In this document: positions 46,733-58,066 of the stretch, one piece after another
Position numbering within the stretch: the first letter of the stretch is position 1
Layout of the letters: every line of letters starts with the position of its first letter
From: Symsagittifera roscoffensis
Taxonomy: Eukaryota; Xenacoelomorpha; Acoela; Convolutidae
Reading direction: 5' to 3'
Assembly (NCBI RefSeq): GCF_963678635.1
Contig: NC_087065.1
Location: forward strand, 53,385,858 to 53,449,857
Length of the DNA: 64,000 nt
Notes under the pieces: generated by a model
What the model was told of the DNA's origin: nothing
The model's input: the letters and a program-made list of their open reading frames with translations, nothing else
The model's database searches: none
Made by a program: the position numbers and the translations under genes

Positions 46733-46939
46733 AATACACGAGCCCCGAGGGTCCAGGATGATAATGAATGTGAACTGTCCTTACATCTAATTCAGCAAAA
46801 TGAACCTTCAGAACTGAAGCAGAAAATATCCAGGCAGCGGTGACCGTCTACCAGAAGACGGGGTTACCAGACCGCCCGCAAAAACCCAAGCAGATATAAA
46901 CAACTTGCTTGAAAAATAAAAAAGAAGACCACATATTGT

Positions 46940-47600
46940 AAAATTGGAAAAAAGATACTTCTTAGGACGAAACGGTGTTTCGTTCAGATCGGAGCGATAT
47001 GAAAAGGTGACAGGACCATCACAAAGCGTACTCTGGAACAACAAGGAAAAAAATACACCATCGATGATGAATATGGGTAATTTTTATTTATATCCGGAAA
47101 CTTTCGATTTGCCACGCAATTATGCTTGCACTAAGCTAAAATGCGGATGCACCGGTGCTCCGGATGCATCAATTAATATTAATTTGAGTCAAGATTTAGC
47201 TTTCTTTTTTGTATTTGATAATGGCATTCTCAAGTTTGAGCATTCGGAACAACCAAAGCTATTCGAAACATTGGCATTCTGAACAACCGGAAAATTTGCC
47301 CTGATACTCTAGCAGTCTTTTTTCTTCCAAATTTGTTTTGGTTATTTTTTCATTATAAAATGATTGTGTAATTTTTCTTCATAGCAATTCGGTGCAATTT
47401 TTTTTTCATAGACACCCAGCTCTAAATTAACTTTAAAATTTTCTAACGTACTTTTTAAGCAACTGATGACTTGTTTCATAATTAACTATTTTTGACAAAC
47501 TTTTGTATGTCCATCAGAGAGACATCTATGCTTTCAAAACAGTTTTGAAACATTTGAGTTAATCAACGCTATTTTTTCAGTTGTTCTAATTCTGGACAGC
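46940..47600 (+). repeat. Family B-related fragments
   Basis: GAAACATTGGCATTCTGAAC, GCCCTGATACTCTAGCAGTC and, later, TAATTAACTATTTTTGACAA match end and start blocks of family B in the same orientation. The 112-codon frame at 46944-47282 overlaps them and has no recognisable domain. Confidence 0.4.
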
Positions 47601-48630
47601 ATTTTTTATGGCTCAAAAATCAGGCTCATTCTTTTCAGGCTCATTTTAATTAAGGCTAGATAAGTTGTTGAACCAGGGTTTTCGAATACAAAAAAATTTT
47701 CAGCATATCCTTAAAAAGGTGTTTAGGGTGAAAATTTTCCAAAAATCGAAAGAAATTGATTCGAAAAATTTTTGCTCCTTGCGTTTGAAAATATATCAAT
47801 GATATGTCCAAGATCATTTTGTGTTCTCTAAAATTTTTTACTAATTTATGCATATTTATCAAATATTTTTTGATAACATTATCAGTTAAATTACAATCAT
47901 AGACTAGAGAAAGTTTTCTATTTCATAGAAATGAAGTAGGCCATTCAAAAAGGTGATCTTTAAACAAATTTTTACAAAAACCCGGTGACATAATTTTCGG
48001 TTTAAATTGTTTTAATGGGAGGTTTTGAGAAAAACATTGTTTTTGTGTGTCTATTTCATCAAATGGTTTTGTTTGTACATGATAAACAAATTACCCCATT
48101 GCAAAGCATTTTTGAAGTAAAACAATCGGAAAAACCTACAAGTTCCATGCACAAAATTGAATTGAAATTTGGTGCACGTTTCTTCTGGAAGCCAAAATAA
48201 TTCCAAGACTTGTTCTAAGATTTTTTCTATTTAAATTTTTAGTTTTTCGAGGCACCTTGTGTTTATTAAGCTTTCGCAATGTTTTTTTTTTGTCAGTACT
48301 AGTAGCCAGTTACTATAATTTAAATCGTAGATGAGGCATCTATGTGCTATTCTAAAGACAATGTTGTTGTCGAGATTAACATGTCCTTGATTAGTTTCTT
48401 TTTCCTTTTGAAATATATTAATCGGAAAACTTATATGGTGTTACTCTTTTTGGTAACCTTAATATTTTGTTTAGAAATGTTCGTTTGGCTATTTATGTTT
48501 TGACAAAATGGGTATTTATATTCTGTCAATTTTTTTATGGTGATGTCGAAAATGTTATTGACCATGGTTATTGCTTGAAGTTGACGTGCTGATCAAGTTT
48601 TAATTCATACTGCTCGATAACTCCTTCTAG
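47601..48630. other. Noncoding AT-rich sequence
   Basis: No feature is recognised. Confidence 0.4.
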
Positions 48631-48639
48631 GACAAACTT

Positions 48640-48800
48640 TTTCTTGATTGATCATATATCTATTTGATCCGAACCTTGAAAATAGGGAGGAACTTTGTAT
48701 TTGGATGGAGTTTGTTTTTTTTAAACCCAAATTCAAGTGCCACAAATAATCATCTAATCGGATCGAGTGATAACTCATATTAACGAAAAATTGTTCCACT
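48640..48800 (-). repeat. Dispersed repeat family C, reverse copy
   Basis: In reverse it gives GATGATTATTTGTGGCACTTG, AATTTGGGTTTAAAA, CATCCAAATACAAAGTTCC and CTCCCTATTTTCAAGGTTCGG, the family order. Confidence 0.6.
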
Positions 48801-49690
48801 GTTGAGTATAAACGGTTTAAAAATTTTGAGAGTTTAGTCGAGCGAGTAACGTAATCCAGTAATGCTCATCTTAAAGAAACTTACAATTTCTAAATTTTTT
48901 GGATACAAAATTTTGTTTTTATTATTTAAAAAAAAATAAAATTTGGTGTTTTAATTAGCGCTTGTTTTTTACCAAAAGTGTTCAGTAATTGTGTAAAAAA
49001 ATTAGAAAAAATTTAAAGACACTTTTTGAAATTTTTTTCCTTTTTTGTTAAAATTTATTTTTGTGGATAAATTTTGTCGATCATGCCTTATTCACAGTTT
49101 TTCTACGCGATCCTTTTGTTCTTGAATCACACCACCCACTAAAAGCGGCCTAAAAAGTAAAAAATTATGTTTTTATAAATATGGTCGGAACAGTCTATCC
49201 TTGTTTCTTATTGTATTTGAATGTTGCATCTACTGATTGAACAATTATGTGGACAAGTCTTTATTGATGACTCATTTGAACGTCTCATTGATGATGAAAG
49301 ACTCGATGCTTCTTCTTTTGAAACTCGAGTATGCTTCTTCTGTGGAACAATACTGGTGCTGAGTCATGTTTTGTAGTATTTGGGATTTCACTTGTACTTT
49401 ATGATAGTAGTGCTCTAAAGTTCTCAGTTCTGAGAAAGTTGCAAAGTTAAATCGATCATTGTCGCAGATGGAACCGGAATGGGTTATGATTGTTTTCATC
49501 ATGTGATTTTGTTTATCGTTTTTGTAGAATTGGTGATTCTACTGTATAACATGCTATAGTAACCTGAGCGTGAGATTGATTCGTCATGAAGTTAAGTAGT
49601 ACAGCAAACAAAGGGTAGAGTTCAAAATAGTTCAATTTTCGAAGATATCGTCCCTCCTATGCCAGAAAATAAAATTTGACAAAATCAGCG
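48801..49690. other. Noncoding AT-rich sequence
   Basis: There is a possible family C fragment at 49135-49230 (CGGCCTAAAAAG, ATGGTCGGAACAG). Otherwise nothing. Confidence 0.35.
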
Positions 49691-51560
49691 AACTAACCCC
49701 CCCCCCCCCCCCACCCAAAATCGGAATTAAGAAAGCTAATGTTATGAAATTCAGAGGAGTGATACTAGAGATGATTTGACCCGGGCAAACAAAAATCGGG
49801 ATCCCTCAGACCCGTGGGGTGCAAGTGTTAACGGTCCCCGGAAGTGTAAATGGCCCTATAAGAACTCAGAAACTAGCGGCGGTTTTGAGCTCAAATTTTA
49901 GTATGTTGGAGGCCTAGTTAAGGGGAGCTTAAGTTTGAAACCCCAGACACCTAGGACCCCTACTTCCGGTTTTATGCCCTAAACAAACAAACCCAACTCT
50001 AACTTCCGGAAGTGGTTTCTCGGCCTCCATTGAGTGCAGGAACCTGAACTTTGGAGGGAAGATAGGTATTGGCAAGATACATCTTGTAATATAATTTGAA
50101 TCAAACCCGGCGGTTGGATCGTAAGCTATTAGTATTTGAGAAAACACCCCCTGGACCGGAAATAGGCAATTAACGCAAAATAATGAAAGGTGGCATAAAT
50201 ATTTTATTGCGACAATCGACACATGTTACAAATCCCGAAAACCCTCCGGCGACTCACTTCGGTGTTAATAGCCTTTTTCCGGAAAAAGTGATACTGGAAC
50301 TATGAAATGGTATAACTTGTGAAATTTTAATGGGATATGAATGGAACTTGGTAGTTAGGATCCGCATGACATTCTGAACCCAAATATGCTCCCTGGGTGA
50401 CCTTAAGTTGACCTTTGGGTGTTTTGACCCCAAAATTGCATGGAAAAACCCAAGATTAACACCCAAAAGTGGCGTATTCTCCAGCCCAACGCCTGGAAAT
50501 GAGAATGGGTCACCTTGTTAAATTTTGAGAGGAAAACTCATATATTGGGAAGATGAGCAGAAGCTGATAGAGATATAGCTTTTTTATTGCAACCTTGGAG
50601 TTTGTAGAGTTAATTCAAAGTGGACATGGTAAAATTGGGTTAACTTCAGCTTGGCGAAAGATCTATTATTAGCAATTCGACAAGACTAAAGTAAAGTAGT
50701 CTCAGAGGAAATTGATAGTAATAGGACCGCAATTTGAGAATTAAGTCGCCTAAATAGTATGAACGGACGGGGATTTCATTTGGCTTCCCGGAGGTGACTT
50801 TTTTGTTTAACTTGACCCCTAATAGACGAACTACCTTCCCCTGATAGCTAGAAGGTCGGGATTGGAATAGAGTACAGATCGAAATTTCAGATGCTTGGAA
50901 TGAATTCGCAATCCAGGAAAAGGGTCTTCGACTACCCTTGAGAGGTCGGAACGTTATTTAAAATGGATAACTAAAATAAAATAATTAAATGGATAACTAA
51001 AATAAAGACCTTGGGAGGGTCACTGAGTAAACATAGCATGCTTTGGAGGTTGAGTTGAACTCGAGGGCTGAAGTCACTAATAAGCGTGAAAAGATCGATG
51101 AAAGAAACCGAACTTGGCACGTGGCAGAGTTGACATGGGGAGGGATATAGCCTTAAACATGTTCGGACGGGTGATTTAAGCGGATGTCAGGACTGATGGG
51201 GTATGGCGTGACTTAACCTAAACTAAATTGTAAAGAAAGATAAGGAATTGGAGGGTACCGCAGAGCCTTTAAGAGTCAGAACAGTTGTTAGCTACTATTA
51301 AAAGTAGTTGGTTCTCTGTCAGTTAGTTAGTCAGAGAAGAGATTAGTTGATACTGAGAGAGAGTATAGTTGGTTCTCAGTTGATTAAAGAGAACAATTTT
51401 TGCTAGTTAGTCAGGTAATTGGTTCTCGGAGTAAGAGACCAGTAGATAGTTAGTTCTCATCAGAGATTCTCTAGAGAGAGAGAATAGTTAAGTGTAAGTG
51501 GAGTTACTTGGAAGTTAATTGAAAGTAGGAAACTGTGCTGATAAATCTCGGACCCTTTCC
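49690..51560. other. Compositionally distinct block, unclassified
   Basis: After a poly-C tract (49699-49712) the sequence becomes less AT-rich, with repeated ACTTCCGG/CCGGAAGT words (49849, 49957, 49994, 50005 and nearby), many GG/CC-rich short motifs and, at 51280-51500, a GT/GA-rich run with recurring TTGGTTCTC and GTTAGTTAGTC. There is no long open frame and no protein motif. It may be an old mobile element or a transcribed noncoding locus; I cannot decide. Confidence 0.35.
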
Positions 51561-53382
51561 TTTTGATTTGATTATGAGACTATATCCTGGCCACTCAGAG
51601 CCTTCTGGAATTGGACATATAATCATCTAAACTAATTTATCATTGGAAAGTCTTGCGATTGTATCGAGTAGACAACACAGCCGGAAAAACAATACACCGA
51701 AGGGGGCAAGCAACATAATACAATACAGAATATTTGCCACCAAAATAACCCTTTCGGGATTGTAGATAGTAGTGAGTCTCGGTCGGCCCATTGAATTCAC
51801 TACCCAAGGGACCACTTTGCGGTTTCGTTAGGAAACATAGAACGAACCTAGCGAAAAACTCCCCTAAATCTACAGTTTTTGATACACTTTTTAGGATTAG
51901 AAAGGATATAATGATTAGAATCTTGCGCAACTTTGTTTTTTTACTGAGCAGGTTTGTACCTGACTATTCACTGACCTTAGAAGACAAAAAAAAACAAATT
52001 TTTGACCTTCACTACCCTTAAAGAAATTAGAGCTTGTTTGAGAAATTTAAAATTATTTAGAGCAATTGAGATCAAAGGTTTATTCGACAAAAAACAAAAC
52101 TGCAAAAAAAAAGGATAATTCAAAGTCAAAATAAAGGTTTTTGAAATTTCTGTAGGAGTGTGATTTTTGGTTTCAGATTTTGAAATATGGAAGAACTATA
52201 ATAAGGACAATAACACTAAGCCTTGCCTAAAAATGATTTAAATACGTGCTGAAAAAATATGAAAATGTTGTTAAAAGTATTCGTAATTTGTTGAAAAACG
52301 GTTCATCAAAAAAATTGAATCGTAAGAAGCAATTTTTTTTCCAAAAATGAATCGAAACAGTATCGAATTGTTTGAAATCTGATATATTTTTTGGACACTG
52401 GCTTTGAGAGTTATGTGAATACTTATTGGATTTTTGGGAAAAGCAGAGGATATGATTGGGGAAATTTTGTCCGACGGGTTTAAGTGGGATTTCTCTTAGA
52501 AGTGAAGGTTTTAAGGGAGGCGTCTCTCAGGATGGAGGTCTCTCAGGATGAAGGTCTCTCAGGATGGAGGTCTCTCAGGATTGGAAGTTTATTTTCAGTC
52601 CAATCAAAATTGAATATAACTAATTGAGTATACTTTGACCGATACTGCTTCATGCCAATAGCCGTTGAGGTGACAGGTGTATTGCGAAATTGAAATAGGG
52701 TAATAAAAAACTATAACCGATTTTTAAAAAGTGAAAAATTAAAATAAAAAAATTAATGTATATCGGCACGAATTGTACAGCAAAACGATGTTGTGCTGCT
52801 ATATTTCATTTTCTGTTCAGAAAAGTCATTTAGCCAAAAGAACAGCTATCGATTTTGTTTCTATGAAAAGTTTCTATGTTTTTGTTATTTTAAGCTACGA
52901 AAGTTAAATTGTTGGTATTTTTAATCAAAATTTTATTAACTGCTTTGCTTGGAGATCGGCCTAATGGCATGTTTGTCTAATTGCATGCAGAAGAAAAAAT
53001 TATACAGATTAAACACCCTCTCTTTCGTGTTTTTGTTTACTGAATTTGCAGTTTTGATCAGCTTGCATGTGATCTAGTTTTCGATCAGGCGAAAATGAAA
53101 CTTTAGTTTCCTTACAAAACAAGTGGTCTACAAAACTAATTGAAGCTTAAGCTAGATTTTTTGTTTTCAATGCACTCACAATTAAAGCCTTTAATGCATA
53201 CTATTAGGTACACATGTTAATCGCTACGCCCCGCTTTGCTCTAGCAAAACAAGTTGATTTTAAATAATTTAACGGACTGGGAATTTAAATTTCTCTTGAG
53301 TATTTGTTTTAAATTATAGTTTTAACATTCATTTGTATTTAGCTGAGTTTTTAACCAATGGTAAGTTTTGTTGATCCGAATC
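51561..53382. other. Noncoding AT-rich sequence
   Basis: No gene is supported apart from the minisatellite at 52522. Opposed open frames at 51627-52021 share no motif. Confidence 0.4.
52522..52585 (+). repeat. 16-bp minisatellite, four units
   Basis: GTCTCTCAGGATGGAG is repeated four times with single-base variants (GATGAAG, GATTGG). Confidence 0.9.
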
Positions 53383-53517
53383 TGACACATGAGTAATAGG
53401 TTTTGCCTTTCATTTTAACTCGTTCGATATTCATTATGAAGTAAATCTAATAAAACGACGTTTTTAATTTTCTTATAACGAGGGCTTACTGAAGGTTTCA
53501 TGAGATTGTGAATGAAA
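53383..53517 (+). repeat. 135-bp terminal direct repeat, left copy
   Basis: It begins TGACACATGAGTAATAGG and ends ATTGTGAATGAAA. It matches 56829-56963 with about two differences (GAAG/GAGG and GAG/GAC). It contains CTAATAAAACG (polyA-signal-like) and TTATAACGAG (TATA-like). The next bases are TGGAACCTCATC, which could be a primer-binding site. The ends do not follow TG...CA and no target duplication is evident. Confidence 0.85.
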
Positions 53518-53632
53518 TGGAACCTCATCTAAACTACATTTTATGATTGGATAAATTAGATATTTTACCACTGTAAAGTATTTAATATTAACCAATCATG
53601 ATCCATCTAACTAACAACCCACTTATTTGTAA

Positions 53633-53660
53633 GTGCTGAAATTACTTGTAATTTCAGCAC
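53633..53660. other. Perfect 12-bp stem hairpin
   Basis: GTGCTGAAATTA pairs with TAATTTCAGCAC around the tetraloop CTTG. It lies between the left terminal repeat and the first coding fragment of the element, a typical leader position. Confidence 0.85.
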
Positions 53661-53904
53661 CAGAGAGATTTGAATTTAACTTAGAAATTAGTTGCCTCTC
53701 CAAGAGAACTTCAGCAGCCGCAATAAACCAGTATACCCTAGATCTATTGAGCCTAGCAGAGACTAGTTAAACAACCTGAGACTAGAATAGTATAAGAGTA
53801 AGATTAGGATCGGTATTAGACTAAGAAGTTGCACGAATCTATCCGGCCGAAAATAAGATAGCGTGACGAGCAGACGGTGTACCCTATCCGAAATTACTCT
53901 ATGA

Positions 53905-54249
53905 GTTAAGACCATCGGTTATAACTCATCTGGTGCGACCATAAGTCTCGAACAAGACCTCAATAGCTTAGAATTAACCAAAAAAAGATTAGAATTTAGA
54001 CAAAACATTTTTAAAATGTTACACGACGATAATTTAATCGAAATGTCTCTACGACTCAATAGATCAAAGCCAATATTCCGAACGATAAGAGAACTACCCG
54101 GAATTGGAAGAAGACCTCGAACCAGAGACGACATACGACAAAGTAGAAACTTACCAAATAGTTATATGATAGTACGGCAAAAGCCAACACAAACTTTTAT
54201 ATTTAGAATCTTATTAGCAATGAATTTAGATTTTCATTTGCAAACTTAA
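53905..54249 (+). pseudogene. Coiled-coil/arginine-rich reading frame inside the 3.6-kb element
   Basis: The frame is open from the codon after a TGA at 53902 to the stop at 54249. It encodes ISLEQDLNSLELTKKRLEF (coiled-coil-like), then MLHDDNLIEMSLRLNRS and ELPGIGRRPRTRDDIRQS (basic). No ATG opens it before 54016. It is probably a fragment of an element-encoded structural protein; no family is recognised. Confidence 0.4.
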
Positions 54250-54573
54250 ATCTTGAAGTCAATCTTCATGATCATTTCAGGCGCTAAATAAAATATTAAT
54301 ATACAATAACGATTGATAAAAAGATCTCAGATCGTTTTCCTAAAATTCTGCAGTATTCTATAAAACATGTTTGGAAAATATTTATTGAAAATAAAAATAA
54401 AAATTAGTAGCATGACAATAAACTGTTAGTAATCATAAAATCATCAGTTGTCCCAGCTTCATCACCTAAAACATAACAGCAATCATAAGCTCACTAATAT
54501 CATTAAAACACTAAATCTTTTCTTAAATAAATTTAAACCATTTTAAACTTAAATTCACTTAATCTTAAAATCA

Positions 54574-54660
54574 GATCATCAAGGCTTATCCTTGGATCTT
54601 AATTAATTTTCTATTTAATTAAATTTACAAAACTTGATCATCAAGGCCTATCCTTGGATC
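54574..54660 (+). repeat. Paired 25-bp repeats, each a weak hairpin
   Basis: Two near-identical 25-bp copies (54574-54598 and 54636-54660) begin GATCATCAAGG and end CCTTGGATC, so each can also fold on itself. Further on, the word TCCAACCCT after CGAT[TA][CT]AC recurs near 54740, 54950 and 55063, which suggests a degenerate tandem leader. Confidence 0.6.
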
Positions 54661-55171
54661 AAAAAGAACAATTTTGTTCTCCCCCACCCACTTAGCTAGT
54701 GTCTAACGACCTCGAACGTCGATTCACCATCCAACCCTTTCAAAAAACCCAAGACTAATAGAAATTTTTGAACAAAACTAATCATTCAAATTAGGATAAA
54801 CAGTGAAGAACTTCGGTTATTCATCCTTCACTTGAACCCTCCTCTTACCAGACCCAGGATAAATCGTAGACTTAGTAAGTTTAAAATAGTATCTAACGAA
54901 CTACTCGCGTTCTAATTATACCTGAACGATCGATTTACTATTCTCCAACCCTTGAACACAATCATTACCCCTAAGTAAGATTAAGTAAGTTAACACCTTA
55001 GCTTATACTAGCCACGAGAAAGTAAAAAATCATTCTTCGGAATCGATATACTTTTCTCTCCAACCCTGAACAAATAGACCCAGGTTAAGCTAACCAAAAA
55101 ATCGTAAGGACTAACAATTTAAGAAAATAGAAATCATCTAACAATTTTTTGCATCCGTCATCCTAAACCTT

Positions 55172-56831
55172 ATGTCATTTAAAAATCTAGGAAACAAACA
55201 AACAATCGTTTTGCACAACTGTGAAATAGATAACAAAAAATACGACCTTGTAATTACACCTCACACACAAACAGTTGAATATATCAAAACAAAACGACAA
55301 ACACTAAAAAGAAAAATAATAACTAAACAAAGACAAATAACACGAAAAAGACTTTCCAAAAATAGAAACGCATTCTCAGAATCAGAAGTCAGCAATTTAG
55401 ACGAACTTTATAAATTAAAAGAATCCATTGATAAAAATTGACCTATTCACGATCAATTATATTTTTCCGACTCAGAAACAACTTCAAATTCATCAAAAAG
55501 AGGAAAAAGAAGAATAAAAAAGCAATATAAACACAAACCAGTACACTTGTATAATTGGAATCAACCAATTAGACACATCGATAATTACTTATTAACAGTC
55601 ATTAAACGAAAAAAAGAGCCAAACACACACTCCAAGTGAAGATAGTCCAGCCGACGACGATATCTACCCCTTCTTAGTAGATGCACCCGATAATAGAGGA
55701 CAGCGTGATCTTTGTAAGAACTTTCTCCTAAATTTGTTTGAACCCGGAATTAGCCCATGTAAAACAGAGTTCCCAGATGTAAAAATAAAAAGACAGATTA
55801 TTGATCACTATCTGAAAGATATATGTAACTTAATACAACAATACGGAATCTACACCATAGAATTCAGCGCACCAAACCCGAATCACCGCAAATATGTAAT
55901 TCAAACAGACGATCTTGATTTAGAATTTTCAAAAGTATTCTCAGAATATATAAAAAGCATACAATATCATAACTCACAAAGAGCAAACTCCATATTTACT
56001 AATGAAGTTTTTGCAATAATATATAGTTATATTTCAATATTAGAAAACGAAAACCCAATCCCGCATATCTCACCGAATGAGACATCCAAACATATAAAGG
56101 TACGACATGAAATCACACTATTTTCAACTTTTCTACATATAATTAAAGAAAATTTCACTAAAGATGATGTTTCACAACATACAAAACATGACTTACAAAA
56201 AATTTTGGCATGGTTTATAATAGATTATTTCACACATAACATAGATTTAATTTCGCAAGCAAGAAAAAATTTTAGACCCCAAAATTCAAACGATGATACC
56301 GCCATCACAGAACAATCAGACTACGTTTGGGACCCCGAATGGTGTCATTATGCATTCATAAATATCCCACAATCAATCTCAAGTCAGGCAATAAGTACAA
56401 TATCTTATGTAAGAGATTATGTAAGGGTAATACCATTATCCATTGATGCAACACCATTAAACTACAATACATTTTTACCCGATACGCGAAATAACAGTTT
56501 AAATTCGACCGTCATACACAATGAAAACCTTAATGGAACTAGGAACCTCACTCGACAAGATATTCAAACACCATCACACTTCATAAATGAAGAAATTGTC
56601 CAAACAACAACTACACAACAAAGTATTTCACCAATACGTCCAAATTTAACAACACCAAGAAATACAAATACTTCACTAGCACAAGTAACCTTACAGTCAA
56701 CAGTTAAACCTTCGGTTGCTCCAAAATATTCACAAATGGATTATCAAACATATAGACCCATGACAATACCGTCAAAAACACGCAGAACGTTCACAAGAAA
56801 CACTTTTGCGGAACACAATTATAATTTTTGA
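55172..56831 (+). pseudogene. Unrecognised gag-like protein gene of the 3.6-kb element (one stop, one frameshift)
   Basis: An ATG at 55172 (MSFKNLGNKQTIVL) opens a frame stopping at TGA 55439-55441. The same frame continues coding-like to TGA 55637-55639. A second frame, open from 55596, overlaps it by about 44 bp and runs to TGA 56829-56831, so a +1 shift joins them into a protein of about 550 residues. The middle is helical (NLFEPGISPCKTEFPDVKIK, then LQKILAWFIIDYFTHNIDL). The C-terminus is long, polar and low-complexity, ending in a basic tail (SKTRRTFTRNTF). Strand composition is A-rich, as in many retroelement genes. There is no zinc knuckle, protease or reverse transcriptase. The final stop codon is the first three bases of the right terminal repeat. 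Gag is inferred from position, length and architecture, not from homology. Confidence 0.5.
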
Positions 56832-56963
56832 CACATGAGTAATAGGTTTTGCCTTTCATTTTAACTCGTTCGATATTCATTATGAGGTAAATCTAATAAA
56901 ACGACGTTTTTAATTTTCTTATAACGAGGGCTTACTGAAGGTTTCATGACATTGTGAATGAAA
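56829..56963 (+). repeat. 135-bp terminal direct repeat, right copy
   Basis: It is nearly identical to 53383-53517. It follows the coding frame with no polypurine tract and supplies its stop codon, which suggests the original pol region was deleted between gag and the right repeat. Confidence 0.85.
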
Positions 56964-57535
56964 AGCAAATCAATTGGTGAAATTGTAAAATGTTTTTTGT
57001 TTTATTTTGTTTAATAAAATTCTCTTATAATGGCCATCAATTACCTAAAAAAACTTTTAAAAAATTAATTGGTTAAATTGTGAACATATGTTATCAAAAA
57101 GCGAATTTAGTTTGACGATTTGTTTTGTTTGCCAAGTGGTATTTAAGAAAAAACAGTAGTTTTTCAATTTATTTTTTTCTCGTGTAAACTGCTGTGATCA
57201 AATTCTTCTTTTAGAAAATTACTACGATGATGAATATCAACATTCAGAAAACACAAAATTAAACGATCAAATTTGTTTTATTTTCCGTTTTTTTCTGAGC
57301 CATTTTTCCCTCAACTGACTTGGTTTGCTTCAAATTTATTGAGACGTAGTTAAAGTACTTCTGAGTTTAATTTCGAGTCCAAATTTAAAACATTTTCGAA
57401 TGGCCTCATGTAGTTATCGCACAGGGTAAGTTCTGGTCAAAACACGGTCTGCTCGATAAGACTGACTATTTCCGGCCAAAAAGAACTGCGGTACTATATT
57501 GTTCAATTAAAAAATTTATTGTTCATCGAAAATGG
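56964..57535. other. Noncoding AT-rich sequence
   Basis: No feature is recognised. Confidence 0.4.
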
Positions 57536-57539
57536 GATG

Positions 57540-57760
57540 GAGCTTTATTTTCGGGAGTATTTTAGTTTTTTTTTCTTTTTGTTTACCTCGCAAAATCTGG
57601 TATCGCAAAAAATAATCGGTCTGAGTTGAGTGATTTATTATATTAGAGCTCTTTCGGTCGTAATAAGAACCATATTTAAAAAAATTCTAAAAATTTTCCC
57701 AGTGTCAAGAAAAATCGGTTTGAATTTTTTCATTGTTTTGTCTCATTTCGAGCGAATTAA
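57540..57760 (-). repeat. Dispersed repeat family C, reverse copy
   Basis: In reverse it reads GCTCGAAATGAGACAAAAC, TTCAAACCGATTTTTCTTG, ACACTGGGAAAATTTTTAG, CGACCGAAAGAGCTCTAATA and ACCAGATTTTGCGAGG, in the order seen at 350-500. Confidence 0.55.
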
Positions 57761-57844
57761 CCAAGTGAGTAGGCTTACAACAGCTGAAGTATGCCTAATT
57801 TAAGACCTTAAAACCTTATTTTAAGCAAGTAAAACTAGTTTTTG

Positions 57845-58066
57845 AGGTTTTTTAGCTTAATTAGGCATATTAGGCAGTCGTAGTAAGATGTAGACAAACT
57901 GGACAAAAATTGGACAATTTGGTCAAAAAAATTGACTAGAAAAACTTTTAAAAAAACTTCAAAATTTTTTGCAAATTGTCCAAATTGTCCAAATTTTTTG
58001 ACCAAATTGTCCAATTTTTGTCTATATATTACTATGACTGCCTAATATGCCTAAGTTATAATTTTA
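57845..58066. mobile_element. Inverted-repeat MITE with TTAGGCATATTAGGCAGTC termini
   Basis: The left end AATTAGGCATATTAGGCAGTC pairs with GACTGCCTAATATGCCTAAG at the right. Inside, TAGACAAA, TTGGACAATTTGGTCAAAAA pairs with TTTTTTGACCAAATTGTCCAA. The arms are about 90 bp; the centre is 40-50 bp of A/T. Confidence 0.8.

Larger units (their letters stand above)
42812..46930 (+). pseudogene. Decayed gag-protease-pol interior of a gypsy-like retroelement
   Basis: Reading across broken frames, a nucleocapsid zinc knuckle remnant (TCHACQKFCHFEQTY, pattern C-x2-C-x4-H-x4-[C to Y]) lies at about 43498-43540, after a basic stretch. About 370 bp further on, VHVAEVDSGSPVTI at about 43900-43940 carries the DSG motif of a retroviral-type aspartic protease. 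The order LTR, primer site, zinc knuckle, protease is that of an LTR retroelement. Reverse transcriptase and integrase were not recognised. The 3' part (46450-46900) has a basic tail-like reading (RRRGYQTARKNPSRY) that could be a pol C-terminus. A MITE is nested at 44235-44453. Nothing here is functional. Confidence 0.5.
53383..56963 (+). mobile_element. 3.6-kb element bounded by 135-bp direct repeats
   Basis: Near-identical terminal repeats enclose a leader with a hairpin, an arginine-rich fragment, degenerate short repeats and a gag-like gene. An LTR retroelement that lost pol is the simplest reading. A DIRS/Ngaro-type or Penelope-type element is possible given the atypical repeat ends. The repeat identity implies recent activity, while the coding frame carries two lesions. 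Confidence 0.55.

Noticed and set aside
46944-47282. 112-codon frame (MEKRYFLGRNG...)
   Set aside because: It overlaps family B-type blocks and has no domain; it is not supported as a gene.
49690-51560. rRNA or other structured RNA gene suggested by higher GC
   Set aside because: No conserved rRNA, snRNA or 5S sequence blocks are recognisable.
53383-56963. Standard LTR retrotransposon
   Set aside because: Not accepted as certain: the repeats do not end in CA, no target duplication or polypurine tract is seen, and there is no pol. Kept as an unclassified element.
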